The notes below the pieces were generated by a model, which was given only the letters and a program-made list of their open reading frames with translations, was not told the origin of the DNA and did no database searches. A stretch of 64,000 nucleotides of DNA from Nocardioides jiangsuensis (GTDB lineage Bacteria; Actinomycetota; Actinomycetes; Propionibacteriales; Nocardioidaceae), in contig NZ_JAIEZQ010000002.1 in NCBI RefSeq assembly GCF_019679455.1, forward strand, positions 372,001-436,000, in the 5' to 3' direction. Position 1 is the stretch's first letter, and every line of letters begins with the position of its first letter. The position numbers and the translations under genes were made by a program. Below are positions 22,111 through 30,579 of this stretch, one piece after another.

Positions 22111-22673
22111 CCTCTGCGTACGTCGACGATGCCGTCGGCCGCTGGACCGAGCACGACCTCCCGGTGGAGGGGCGTGTCCTCGAGGTGGTCCGCGCCCCCG
22201 CCACCGTGCTGTCGAGCGTGGGGGACGCGGTGGACCCGACCGCGCCGGAGACGGTGCAGCTCGCGGCCGACCTGGTCGCCACCATGCGGGTCTCCCCGGG
22301 CTGCGTCGGTCTCGCCGCACCGCAGGTCGGCGTGGGCGCGAAGGTGTTCTGCGTCGACGTGACCGAGCACCCCAAGACCCGAGGGCACCACGGCACCTTC
22401 GTGCTGTGCAACGCGGTGGTGGTGGAGTCCTCCCGGAACGAGAAGGCCCGCGAGGGCTGCATGAGCGTCCCCGACCTCACCGGCGACGTGAAGCGGGCCT
22501 CGCGGATCGTCGTCCACGGCCAGCTGCCGGGCACGGGGGAGCAGGTCGAGGTGAGCGCAGAGGCGTTCGAGGCCCGCGCGCTGCAGCACGAGATCGACCA
22601 CTGCGAGGGGCTGCTGTTCCTCGACCGCGTCGCCGGGGCGCACGCGATCTACCCGCGCAAGACCTATCTTTGA
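22107..22673 (+). CDS. def: peptide deformylase
   Basis: A 188-aa metalloenzyme that removes the formyl group from nascent proteins. Motif 1 GLAAPQVG (68-75), motif 2 EGCMSVP with metal ligand Cys118, and motif 3 QHEIDHCEG with His161, Glu162 and His165 are intact; EGCMS instead of the usual EGCLS is a minor variation. GTG 22107 overlaps the ACT gene stop. The tRNA at 22712 follows 38 bp later and could be processed from the same transcript. Confidence 0.92.
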   Translation: MTSAYVDDAVGRWTEHDLPVEGRVLEVVRAPATVLSSVGDAVDPTAPETVQLAADLVATMRVSPGCVGLAAPQVGVGAKVFCVDVTEHPKTRGHHGTFVLCNAVVVESSRNEKAREGCMSVPDLTGDVKRASRIVVHGQLPGTGEQVEVSAEAFEARALQHEIDHCEGLLFLDRVAGAHAIYPRKTYL

Positions 22674-22711
22674 GCCTGCGCCACGTCGCGCCGTGCTGAT
22701 CCGCGGCGCCC

Positions 22712-22784
22712 GCCCTCGTATCCCAATGGCAGAGGAAGAGGTCTTAAAAACCTTTCAGTGTCGGTTCGAGTCCGACCGGGGGCA
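22712..22784 (+). tRNA. tRNA with UAA anticodon (Leu codon UUA) but class I, short variable arm
   Basis: The acceptor is GCCCTCG (22712-22718) paired to CGGGGGC (22777-22783), discriminator A22784, no encoded CCA. The anticodon stem GAGGT/ACCTT closes loop CTTAAAA, anticodon TAA (22745-22747). The T arm is GTCGG-TTCGAGT-CCGAC and the variable region only 5 nt (TCAGT). Leucine tRNAs normally have a long variable arm, so leucine identity is inferred only from anticodon and A73. Confidence 0.8.
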
Positions 22785-22832
22785 CTCCGGGGCAAGCGCG
22801 GCATTCCGCTGCCCGGACCCGGCGACCGGCCC

Positions 22833-22838
22833 TACGCT
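22833..22838 (+). promoter_or_regulatory. -10 box of a leaderless promoter (SHOCT gene)
   Basis: TACGCT fits TANNNT and ends 6 nt before ATG 22845, which has no Shine-Dalgarno sequence. Confidence 0.45.
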
Positions 22839-22844
22839 GCCGCC

Positions 22845-23342
22845 ATGATGAGCGAACCGCCGCCCCCGGGGAAGTGCTTCCGCATGAACGCCGAGGGCGA
22901 GCTGCCCACCTGCACCTGGGACGGGCAGCGCTGGTCGGCCTCCTACGACGGGTTCGGTGACTTCGGCGGCGGCGCGGCGGCGGGACCGCCGTCCGGGTTC
23001 GTCGCCCTGCTCGTGCTCGGACTGCTGGTCGGGCTGGGTCTCACCGTGTGGCGCGTGATGCTGGCCCGCCAGGTGGCACGCCAGTCGGGCATGAGCGAGA
23101 ACCAGGCCACCGCCGTCACGCTCCTCGGCGACAACGGCCTCGAGGCCACCTACCTCGCCGGGAACCTCCGCATCCGGCCCACGGCCGAGCCGACCCCGGC
23201 GCCCGGCGCGACGGCCGCCACCGCCCCGGTGCCCCGCACCGCGGAGGCCCGGCTGCGCGAGCTGCAGGAGCTGCGCGACGAGGGGTTGCTGACCCCGGAG
23301 GAGTACGACGCCCGCCGTACGGCGGTTCTCGACTCGGTCTGA
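22845..23342 (+). CDS. SHOCT-domain membrane protein
   Basis: A 165-aa protein with a short N-terminal region containing two cysteines (GKCFRMNAEGELPTCTWDGQRW), one membrane span (about 48-66, FVALLVLGLLVGLGLTVW), a Pro/Ala linker and a C-terminal SHOCT motif (RLRELQELRDEGLLTPEEYDARR). SHOCT domains are short oligomerisation modules; the protein's function is unknown. ATG 22845 or ATG 22848 could be the start; the TACGCT box favours a leaderless transcript. Confidence 0.8.
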   Translation: MMSEPPPPGKCFRMNAEGELPTCTWDGQRWSASYDGFGDFGGGAAAGPPSGFVALLVLGLLVGLGLTVWRVMLARQVARQSGMSENQATAVTLLGDNGLEATYLAGNLRIRPTAEPTPAPGATAATAPVPRTAEARLRELQELRDEGLLTPEEYDARRTAVLDSV

Positions 23343-23485
23343 CCCGGCCACCCGCGCGCACACGCCGGGAACAGCAGACGTCGCACGTCCGTTGAACCAG
23401 ACAACCGGCCCGTAGGATGGACCCGGTCCGACGTGACGGCCCCCAGGGCGGGGGTCGCCGAGGCCTCCAAGGAGGAGACCAACAG

Positions 23486-24304
23486 ATGCAGAGCAGCAAC
23501 CCGGTATTCGCGCGGTCCGAGGGCTTCAACGGCCGCCGCACCAGCCAGAGCGGGGTGACCTACCCCGGATACACCGACTCGTCCGCGTGGGGCACCGGTT
23601 CGTCGCAGGCACCCGAGACCTACGCGCCGGTGCGTCCCACGGCCCCGATGACGATCGACTCGGTGGTGCAGAAGACCGGCATCACCCTGGGGCTGGTCGT
23701 CCTGACCGCCGCGCTCACCTGGGTCTTCGTGCCCCCGGCGATGCTCGGCATGGCCTGGATGGGCGGCGCCTTCGCAGGTCTCGGCCTCGGGCTCGTCCTG
23801 TCCTTCAAGCGGGTGGTCAGCCCCGCGCTGGTGCTGGCCTACGCCGTCGCGGAGGGCCTGTTCATCGGTGCGATGAGCAAGACCTTCGAGTCGATGTGGG
23901 ACGGCGTCGTGGTCGGCGCGGTCGTCGGCACGGTCGCCGCGGTCGCGGGGACGCTGGCGGCGTACAAGTTCTTCAACATCTCCGTCAGCCCCAAGTTCCG
24001 CAAGTTCGTCGTGGCCGCCATGTTCGGCTTCGTCGCGCTGGTGCTGATGGACTTCGTGCTCGGCCTCTTCGGCAACGCCATCGGCCTCAACGGCTTCGGT
24101 GGGCTCGGCCTGGTCATGAGCGTCGTCGGCCTCGGGCTCGGCGTGCTGATGCTGATCCTCGACTTCGACTTCGTCGAGCGCGGCATCGCCGCCCGGCTGC
24201 CGGAGATCGAGTCCTGGCGCGCGGCGTTCGGCCTGACCGTGACGATCATCTGGATCTACATCGAGATCCTGCGGATCCTTGCGATCCTCCGCGGCAACGA
24301 CTGA
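23486..24304 (+). CDS. Bax inhibitor-1/YccA-family membrane protein
   Basis: A 272-aa protein with a hydrophilic N-terminus (1-75) and seven predicted membrane spans from about residue 80. The C-terminal part (LMLILDFDFVERGIA, then IEILRILAIL) carries the paired aspartates of the BI-1 pH-sensitive calcium leak pore. AAGGAGGAG lies 9 nt before ATG 23486 and TAGGAT at 23411 is a candidate -10, giving a normal leader. A terminator follows. Confidence 0.92.
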   Translation: MQSSNPVFARSEGFNGRRTSQSGVTYPGYTDSSAWGTGSSQAPETYAPVRPTAPMTIDSVVQKTGITLGLVVLTAALTWVFVPPAMLGMAWMGGAFAGLGLGLVLSFKRVVSPALVLAYAVAEGLFIGAMSKTFESMWDGVVVGAVVGTVAAVAGTLAAYKFFNISVSPKFRKFVVAAMFGFVALVLMDFVLGLFGNAIGLNGFGGLGLVMSVVGLGLGVLMLILDFDFVERGIAARLPEIESWRAAFGLTVTIIWIYIEILRILAILRGND

Positions 24305-24338
24305 TTCCGCCGCCGTACGACGGCGACGCAGAGCGACG

Positions 24339-24371
24339 ACGAGGGCCCCTGGTCAGACCAGGGGCCCTCGT
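24339..24371. terminator. bidirectional terminator hairpin
   Basis: A perfect 15-bp stem (24339-24353 with 24357-24371) and 3-nt loop, between the stop codons of the convergent BI-1 gene (24304) and SGNH hydrolase gene (24403). The stem is GC-rich and no U tract follows. Confidence 0.8.
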
Positions 24372-24402
24372 GCTGTCCTCGACCCCGCGGGAGCCGACCG
24401 GC

Positions 24403-25485
24403 TCAGGCCGGAGCGGGCTCGCTGTCGGGGTCGGCGTCCTCGTCGCCGACCGCGGCGAGGCCCCGCCCGGGCTCGGCGCCCTCCACCGGTGCCTCGGCCT
24501 CGGCCTGCGGCTGGCGGCGGCGGTGGCGCAGCAGCACCCAGCGGCCGCGGGCGCCGCGCTTGGAGCCGCCGACCTCGGTGCCGTCGATCTCGGTGCCCGG
24601 TGTCTTGGCGGCCTCGACCGCGGCGTAGGAGATGGGCATGACGCCCTCGCCCCGGAACGCCTCGGGCAGCAGGTCCTCGAAGGGCAGCAGGCCCGCCGCG
24701 GCGAGCACCGACGGCAGCAGCACGGAGGCGAGGCTGGCGTAGCCGGCCGCGGACGGGTGGAACTGGTCGGGGCCGAAGAACAGACCCGGCGAGGCGCTGA
24801 ACTCCGGGCCCAGGATCGACCCGAGCGACACGGTCCGGCCGCCCGCCTCGACCACGGCGATCGTCTGGCCGGCGGCGATCCGCCGGCTCCAGGTGCGCGC
24901 GACCTGGCGCAGCGGCGGGGCGATCGGCTCGATGGTGCCCAGGTCCGGGCAGGTCCCCACGACGACCTCGACGCCGGCCTCGCGGAGCCTGCGTACGCCC
25001 TGCTCCAGCAGCCGCACCGACTCCGAGGGCCGCACCGTGTGGGTCACGTCGTTGGCGCCGATCAGGATCACCGCCACGTGCGGCTCCATCGGCAGCGCGT
25101 CGTCGATCTGGGCGGAGAGGTCCTTGGTCTGCGCGCCGACGACGGCCAGCGAGCGCAGGTAGACCCGGCGGCCCGCGGCCTCGACGAGGCCCGAGGCGAG
25201 GTGGGCGCCCGGGGTCTCCTCGACCGTCTCCACGCCGTAGCCGACCGCGCTCGAGTCGCCGAGCAGGGCCAGCTTCAGCGCGGGTCCGGGGCGGCCCTGG
25301 CCGTACCAGCCGGTGGCGTCGGGGCCGGGCTCGTCGCTGGGCCCGCCGATGGTCTTCCGGGCGAGCCTGGCCTCCGCGGCGAGCAGACCGTAGGCGGAGG
25401 CGCCCAGCACGGAGAGGCCGCCGCCGCCGTATGCGGCAGCGGCCGCCAACCTTCGAGCAGCAGCAGCCTTCCCCACGCTTTCCAT
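24403..25485 (-). CDS. SGNH/GDSL-family hydrolase
   Basis: A 360-aa esterase-like protein. Block I is GDSS (76-79, nucleophile Ser78), block III is IGANDVTH, and the catalytic Asp-His pair appears in DQFHPSAAGY. The Ala/Gly-rich N-terminus (8-36) is a signal peptide or membrane anchor, so it is probably exported. The C-terminal tail is acidic and low complexity. Divergent from cbs with only 27 bp between start codons, the same arrangement as Rv1075c and cbs in M. tuberculosis. The substrate is unknown. Confidence 0.85.
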   Translation of the reverse strand: MESVGKAAAARRLAAAAAYGGGGLSVLGASAYGLLAAEARLARKTIGGPSDEPGPDATGWYGQGRPGPALKLALLGDSSAVGYGVETVEETPGAHLASGLVEAAGRRVYLRSLAVVGAQTKDLSAQIDDALPMEPHVAVILIGANDVTHTVRPSESVRLLEQGVRRLREAGVEVVVGTCPDLGTIEPIAPPLRQVARTWSRRIAAGQTIAVVEAGGRTVSLGSILGPEFSASPGLFFGPDQFHPSAAGYASLASVLLPSVLAAAGLLPFEDLLPEAFRGEGVMPISYAAVEAAKTPGTEIDGTEVGGSKRGARGRWVLLRHRRRQPQAEAEAPVEGAEPGRGLAAVGDEDADPDSEPAPA

Positions 25486-25500
25486 GCTACGGAACGGCCC

Positions 25501-25506
25501 TAGACT
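25501..25506 (+). promoter_or_regulatory. -10 box of a leaderless promoter (cbs)
   Basis: TAGACT ends 6 nt before GTG 25513 in the 27-bp divergent gap, leaving no room for a leader or Shine-Dalgarno sequence. Confidence 0.55.
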
Positions 25507-25512
25507 GACCGC

Positions 25513-26886
25513 GTGCGATACGCGAACTCGATGCTCGACCTCGTCGGCAACACGCCCCTGCTCCGCCTGTCCAAGACCACCGACGGCGCGAGGCCGCTCG
25601 TGCTGGCCAAGGTCGAGTACATGAACCCCGGCGGGTCGGTGAAGGACCGGATCGCGTTGCGGATGGTCGAGGCCGCCGAGGCCGACGGCTCGCTCAAGCC
25701 CGGCGGCACGATCGTCGAGCCGACCTCCGGCAACACCGGCGTCGGCCTGGCGATGGTCGCGCAGGCCAAGGGCTACAAGTGCGTCTTCGTCTGCCCCGAC
25801 AAGGTCAGCGAGGACAAGCGCAACGTGCTCAAGGCGTACGGCGCCGAGGTGGTGGTCTGCCCGACCGCCGTCGCGCCGGAGCACCCCGACTCCTACTACA
25901 ACGTCTCGGACCGCCTGGTGCGCGAGATCGAGGGCGCCTGGAAGCCGGACCAGTACTCCAACCCGAACAACCCGCGCTCGCACTACGAGACCACCGGTCC
26001 GGAGATCTGGGAGCAGACCGACGGCAGGATCACGCACTTCGTGTGCGGCGTCGGCACCGGCGGCACGATCTCCGGGATCGGCCGCTACCTGAAGGAGAAG
26101 AGCGGCGGCGCGGTGCAGGTCATCGGCGCCGACCCGCACGGCTCCGTGTACTCCGGGGGGACCGGCCGCCCCTACCTGGTGGAGGGCGTCGGCGAGGACT
26201 TCTGGCCCACCACCTACGACCGGGACATCGCCGACCGGATCATCGAGGTCTCCGACCGCGACTCGTTCGCGATGACCCGCCGGCTGGCCCGCGAGGAGGC
26301 GCTGCTGGTCGGCGGCTCCTCGGGCATGGCGGCGTTCGCCGCGGTCCAGCTCGCGCACGAGCTCGACGACCCCGAGGCCGTGATCGTGGTCCTGCTGCCC
26401 GACTCCGGCCGCGGCTACCTGACCAAGGTGTTCAACGACGAGTGGCTCGGCCAGTACGGCTTCCTGCCCGCCGCCGAGGACGAGCAGACCGTCGGTGAGG
26501 TGCTGCGCGGCAAGAGCGGGAAGCTGCCCGACCTCGTGCACACCCACCCGACCGAGACCATCGCCGAGGCGGTGCACATCCTCCAGGAGTACGGCGTCTC
26601 GCAGATGCCCGTGGTCCGCGCGGAGCCGCCGGTGATGGCCGCGGAGGTGGCCGGTTCGGTGTCCGAGCGGGAGCTCCTCGACGCGCTCTACGCCGGGCAG
26701 GCGCACATGGCCGACCCGGTCGAGGACCACATGAGCGCGCCGCTGCCCTCGATCGGCTCCAACGAGCCCGTCTCGGCCGCGGTCACCGCGCTGGAGAAGG
26801 CCGACGCGCTGCTCGTGCAGGAGGACGGCATGCCCGTCGGCGTGGTCACCCGGCAGGACCTGCTGTCCCACCTGACCCGCGGCTGA
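25513..26886 (+). CDS. cbs: cystathionine beta-synthase
   Basis: A 457-aa PLP enzyme that condenses homocysteine and serine to cystathionine, the first step of reverse transsulfuration. The PLP lysine is Lys44 in GGSVKDR; TSGNTG and the phosphate-binding GTGGTISG follow. Two CBS domains occupy the C-terminus from about residue 335 (HTHPTETIAEAVHILQEYGV, then MSAPLPSIGSNEPVSAAV) and may be regulatory. The partner enzyme MetB is encoded 29 kb downstream at 55636. Confidence 0.94.
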   Translation: MRYANSMLDLVGNTPLLRLSKTTDGARPLVLAKVEYMNPGGSVKDRIALRMVEAAEADGSLKPGGTIVEPTSGNTGVGLAMVAQAKGYKCVFVCPDKVSEDKRNVLKAYGAEVVVCPTAVAPEHPDSYYNVSDRLVREIEGAWKPDQYSNPNNPRSHYETTGPEIWEQTDGRITHFVCGVGTGGTISGIGRYLKEKSGGAVQVIGADPHGSVYSGGTGRPYLVEGVGEDFWPTTYDRDIADRIIEVSDRDSFAMTRRLAREEALLVGGSSGMAAFAAVQLAHELDDPEAVIVVLLPDSGRGYLTKVFNDEWLGQYGFLPAAEDEQTVGEVLRGKSGKLPDLVHTHPTETIAEAVHILQEYGVSQMPVVRAEPPVMAAEVAGSVSERELLDALYAGQAHMADPVEDHMSAPLPSIGSNEPVSAAVTALEKADALLVQEDGMPVGVVTRQDLLSHLTRG

Positions 26887-26916
26887 CACCTCCGGCCGGC
26901 CGGACGGCCCGCGGCG

Positions 26917-27816
26917 TCAGCGCACGCGGCGGGCCATCGGCGCCGTCGGCTCCGTGACCGCGCCCGGGTGCAGGATGCCGGCGAGCGCCTGCACCCCGTC
27001 CACCAGCCGGGGGCCCGGTCGCGCGAAGGACGCGTTCGCGTCCACCGCCCAGACCGGCACGTCGCCGTCCAGCACGCCGGCGGCGACGACCTGCTCGGCG
27101 AGCGCGGTGGACCCGGCGAGGCCGTAGCCGCAGGGCGCGCACACGACCACCTCGGGGGCGGAGGCGCGCACCCGCTCCCAGTCCACCCGGAACGACTTCT
27201 CGCCGGCCGTGCCGAGGACCGGGTCGCCGCCCGCGAGCGTGACCATCTCCGGCACCCAGTGCCCCGGGGCGAACGGCGGGTCGGTCCACTCCAGGACCAG
27301 GGTCCGGGGCCGCGAGAGCCCCGAGGTCCGTCGTACGACGTCGTCCAGGCGCCCGCGCAGCGACGCCACCAGGGCGGCCGCGTCCGCCTCGCGGCCGGTG
27401 GCCCGGCCCAGCGTCTCCACCGAGCCGAGCACCTCGTCGAGCGTGTGCGGGTCGATGGTGAGCACCTCCGCGGTGCACCCGAGGTGGGCGAGCGCGTCGT
27501 CGACCACGGACACGTCCACGGCGCAGACCGCGCACAGGTCCTGGGTGACCACCAGGTCGGCGTCGAGGCCCGAGAGCGCGCCCTCGTCGAGGTGGTAGAG
27601 GTCCTCGCCGGCGTGCATCGCGCGCGTCACGAAGGCGTCCACCTCGGCCGGGGCGAGCCCCTCCGGCATCGCGCTGGTGGACACGATCGTCCGGCTGCGG
27701 GCCTCCGCGGGGTGGTCGCACTCGAAGGTGACCCCGACCACGTGGTCGCCCGCGCCGAGGTCGAAGAGGATCTCGGTCGTGGACGGCAGCAGCGAGACGA
27801 TGCGCATGCGTGACAT
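26917..27816 (-). CDS. BtuF/TroA-like binding protein without signal peptide
   Basis: A 299-aa protein with the bilobal fold of cobalamin/haem binding proteins (MRIVSLLPSTTEILFDLGAG at the N-terminus; LEWTDPPFAPGHWVPEMV in the middle). It lacks any signal peptide or lipobox and has the conserved TQDLCAVCAV segment with two cysteines, a feature of a soluble subfamily whose role is not established. ATG 27816 is preceded by AAAGGTG. It is divergent from the OpuC permease gene across 43 bp; no cobalamin riboswitch is visible there. Confidence 0.8.
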   Translation of the reverse strand: MSRMRIVSLLPSTTEILFDLGAGDHVVGVTFECDHPAEARSRTIVSTSAMPEGLAPAEVDAFVTRAMHAGEDLYHLDEGALSGLDADLVVTQDLCAVCAVDVSVVDDALAHLGCTAEVLTIDPHTLDEVLGSVETLGRATGREADAAALVASLRGRLDDVVRRTSGLSRPRTLVLEWTDPPFAPGHWVPEMVTLAGGDPVLGTAGEKSFRVDWERVRASAPEVVVCAPCGYGLAGSTALAEQVVAAGVLDGDVPVWAVDANASFARPGPRLVDGVQALAGILHPGAVTEPTAPMARRVR

Positions 27817-27859
27817 CGTGTCACCTTTGCAACTCGGGCAAGTGGGTAGGACTAGGCCC

Positions 27860-28501
27860 GTGTGGGAGTTCATAGACGAGCGCAAGGCCCAGATCGCCTT
27901 CAGCGCCTACCAGCATGTGAGTCTCGTCCTGCAGGCCGTCCTGGTCGCGACCGTGATCGCGGTGGTGCTGGCCGTGGTCGTGACTCGCTTCCGTCCCCTC
28001 GAGCCGGTCGCCAACGCGGTCAGCGCGATGGGGCTCACCATCCCGTCGTTCGCACTGCTCGGCCTGCTGGTCCCGCTGGTCGGGATCGGCGTGGCCTCCG
28101 CCTTCGTGGCCGTCACCTTCTACGCGACCCTGCCGATCCTGCGGAACGCGGTCGTCGGGCTCCAGGGGGTCGACGCGCGGCTGGTGGAGTCGGCGCACGG
28201 CATGGGCATGAACACCCTCGCCACGCTGACCCGGGTGCGGCTGCCGCTGGCGTGGCCGGTGATCCTCGCGGGCATCCGGGTCTCCACCCAGATGTCGATG
28301 GGGATCGCGGCCATCGCCGCCTACGTGCTCGGCCCGGGGCTCGGCCAGCTGATCTACACCGGCCTCGCGCAGATCGGTGGCGCGAACGCCCTCAACTCCG
28401 CCCTCGTCGGGACGCTCGGGGTGGTCATCCTCGCCCTCGCCATCGACGCCCTCCTGCTCCTGCTCGGCCGACTCACCATCTCGAAGGGGATCCGTGCCTG
28501 A
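27860..28501 (+). CDS. osmoprotectant ABC transporter permease (OpuCB type)
   Basis: A 213-aa inner-membrane permease with about five hydrophobic spans and the EAA-like loop GLQGVDARLVESAHGMGMN, typical of glycine betaine/carnitine/choline importers. GTG 27860 is chosen because the frame upstream overlaps the divergent gene. First of four genes (permease, ATPase, permease, binding lipoprotein) linked by overlaps, a complete importer for compatible solutes. Confidence 0.9.
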   Translation: MWEFIDERKAQIAFSAYQHVSLVLQAVLVATVIAVVLAVVVTRFRPLEPVANAVSAMGLTIPSFALLGLLVPLVGIGVASAFVAVTFYATLPILRNAVVGLQGVDARLVESAHGMGMNTLATLTRVRLPLAWPVILAGIRVSTQMSMGIAAIAAYVLGPGLGQLIYTGLAQIGGANALNSALVGTLGVVILALAIDALLLLLGRLTISKGIRA

Positions 28502-29753
28502 CATGTCCACCACCACTCCGCCCTCGAACACCCGCGCCGGTGGCACCGACGCCCCGGGCAACCCCGACGTCAGCGGTGTCGACCTCGAGCTCGTCGACGT
28601 GCTCAAGCGCTACCCGGGCCAGAAGAAGCCGGCGGTCGACGGCCTGAGCCTGCACATCCCGGCCGGCGAGATCGTGATGTTCGTCGGCCCCTCCGGCTGC
28701 GGCAAGACCACCTCGCTGAAGATGATCAACCGGCTGATCGAGCCCACCTCGGGCACCATCTCCATCGGTGGCGAGGACGTCCGCGGCAGGAACGTCGACC
28801 AGCTGCGCCGCCACGTCGGCTACGTGATCCAGGGCGGCAGCCTCTTCCCGCACCTGACCGTCGCGCAGAACATCTCGGTGGTCCCGCGCCTGCTCAAGTG
28901 GGACTCCCGCCGGACGTCGGAGCGGGTGGACGAACTGCTGGAGCTGGTCAGCCTGGACCCGGCGAAGTACCGCGACCGGTACCCGCGCGAGCTCTCCGGA
29001 GGCCAGCAGCAGCGGGTCGGCGTGGCCCGGGGCCTGGCCGCGGACCCGCCGGTGATCCTGATGGACGAGCCGTTCGGCGCAGTGGACCCGATCACCCGCC
29101 AGCGTCTGCAGGACGAGCTGCTGAGCATCCAGGAGGAGCTCCGCAAGACCATCGTCTGCGTCACCCACGACATCGACGAGGCGGTCAAGCTCGGGGACCG
29201 GATCCTGATCCTGCAGGAGGGCGCGCAGATCGCCCAGTACGACACCCCCGAGGCGATCCTGGCCGCGCCCGCGAACGCCTTCGTCGAGGACTTCGTCGGC
29301 GCCGGCTCCACGCTCAAGCAGCTGTCGCTGAGCCGGGTCTCCGACGTCGAGCTGGTGCACCCGACCACCGCGACCGTGGGGGAGCGGGTCGCCGAGGTCC
29401 GCGCCCGCGCCGAGGCGAACGGCGACCAGGCCGTCGTGGTCCTCGACGAGCGCAGGCGTCCCGTCGACTGGATGTGGCTGCGCGAGCTGGCCGCGGCCGA
29501 CACGGTCCGGCCGGTCCGCGACGACGTGCTGACCCTCGATCGGCGGGCCACCCTCAACGACGCGCTGGACATGATGCTCACCTCGACGCACGGCGCCGCG
29601 ATCGTCACCGGCCGCCGCGACGAGTACCTCGGGGTCGTGAACTTCACCGCGGTCACGGGTCACATCCAGGCCACGGAGCAGCAGCTCGCCGAGGGCCGCG
29701 CCGCCGACGCCACCGCGGGGCGTGACGACGCGTGGGAGGGCGGCGGAGCATGA
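28494..29753 (+). CDS. osmoprotectant ABC transporter ATPase with CBS domains (OpuCA type)
   Basis: A 419-aa ATPase. Walker [10 protein letters not shown] (65-73), signature LSGGQQQR, Walker [14 protein letters not shown] and the switch His ([10 protein letters not shown]) are present. The C-terminal 120 residues form two CBS motifs ([18 protein letters not shown], then [20 protein letters not shown]), which in OpuA-type systems sense ionic strength. GTG 28494 overlaps the permease stop and follows GAAGGGG; ATG 28503 is an alternative. Confidence 0.93.
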   Translation: MPDMSTTTPPSNTRAGGTDAPGNPDVSGVDLELVDVLKRYPGQKKPAVDGLSLHIPAGEIVMFVGPSGCGKTTSLKMINRLIEPTSGTISIGGEDVRGRNVDQLRRHVGYVIQGGSLFPHLTVAQNISVVPRLLKWDSRRTSERVDELLELVSLDPAKYRDRYPRELSGGQQQRVGVARGLAADPPVILMDEPFGAVDPITRQRLQDELLSIQEELRKTIVCVTHDIDEAVKLGDRILILQEGAQIAQYDTPEAILAAPANAFVEDFVGAGSTLKQLSLSRVSDVELVHPTTATVGERVAEVRARAEANGDQAVVVLDERRRPVDWMWLRELAAADTVRPVRDDVLTLDRRATLNDALDMMLTSTHGAAIVTGRRDEYLGVVNFTAVTGHIQATEQQLAEGRAADATAGRDDAWEGGGA

Positions 29754-30577
29754 GCCGGACCGACACGACGCGCCCCGTCGCCGTACCCGCCGGCGACGCA
29801 CCGCGCTCCGCGGACACCGAGACCGCGCCGCGTCGCAGCCGGTGGGCGGTGTCCGGGGAGTCCCGGATCCTGCTGCTCGTGCTCCCGGTCGTCGTCGCGC
29901 TCGTCTTCGGCGCCTGGGCCTGGTGGCGCGCGACCGCGGACCTCGACTCGATCGAGGCCCGCCAGCTCGCCTGGGGCCTGATCCTCGACCTGATCTGGCA
30001 GCACGTGAAGCTGACCCTGGTCGCCACGTTCTTCGTGCTGCTGGTCGCGATCCCGTTGGGGATCGCGCTCACTCGGCCGCGCTTCAAGCGCGCTGCACCG
30101 CTCGCCGTCGGCATCGCCAACGCCGGGCAGGCGGCCCCCGCGATCGGGCTGATCGTGCTGCTCGCGATGCTGCTCGGGTTCACGTTCGGGACCGCGGTGC
30201 TCGCGCTGACCCTCTACGCCGTGCTGCCGGTGCTGCGGAACACGATCACCGGCCTGCAGGGCATCGACCCGACACTGGTCGAGGCCGGCCGCGGGATCGG
30301 CATGTCGGGGGCCGGGGTGCTGTTCCGGGTCGAGCTGCCGCTCGCCGTACCGGTGATCATGACCGGCGTGCGCACCGCACTGGTGCTGCTGGTCGGTACG
30401 GCGACCCTGGCGACGTTCGTGAACGCGGGCGGACTCGGCACGCTGATCGTCACCGGCATCACCCTCTTCCGGTACCCCGTGCTCGTCAGCGGTGCGCTGC
30501 TCGTCGCGCTGCTCGCCCTGCTCGTCGACTGGGCCGGACGCGTGCTCGAGCGCGTCGCGCGGCCGAAGGGAATCTGA
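29750..30577 (+). CDS. osmoprotectant ABC transporter permease (OpuCD type)
   Basis: A 275-aa permease with a hydrophilic N-terminus and six hydrophobic spans from about residue 46; the coupling loop is GLQGIDPTLVEAGRGIGMS, matching the first permease. ATG 29750 forms an ATGA overlap with the ATPase stop and follows GGAGGG. The two permeases are homologous and probably form a heterodimer. Confidence 0.92.
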   Translation: MSRTDTTRPVAVPAGDAPRSADTETAPRRSRWAVSGESRILLLVLPVVVALVFGAWAWWRATADLDSIEARQLAWGLILDLIWQHVKLTLVATFFVLLVAIPLGIALTRPRFKRAAPLAVGIANAGQAAPAIGLIVLLAMLLGFTFGTAVLALTLYAVLPVLRNTITGLQGIDPTLVEAGRGIGMSGAGVLFRVELPLAVPVIMTGVRTALVLLVGTATLATFVNAGGLGTLIVTGITLFRYPVLVSGALLVALLALLVDWAGRVLERVARPKGI

Positions 30578-30579
30578 AC

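Noticed and set aside
22712-22784. Stop-codon suppressor tRNA
   Set aside because: The anticodon reads 5'-UAA-3', which pairs with UUA, not with the UAA stop codon.
27817-27859. Cobalamin riboswitch or S-box upstream of the BtuF-like gene, and likewise upstream of metB (55504-55635)
   Set aside because: The divergent gaps are only 43 and 132 bp, and none of the conserved riboswitch elements is visible.
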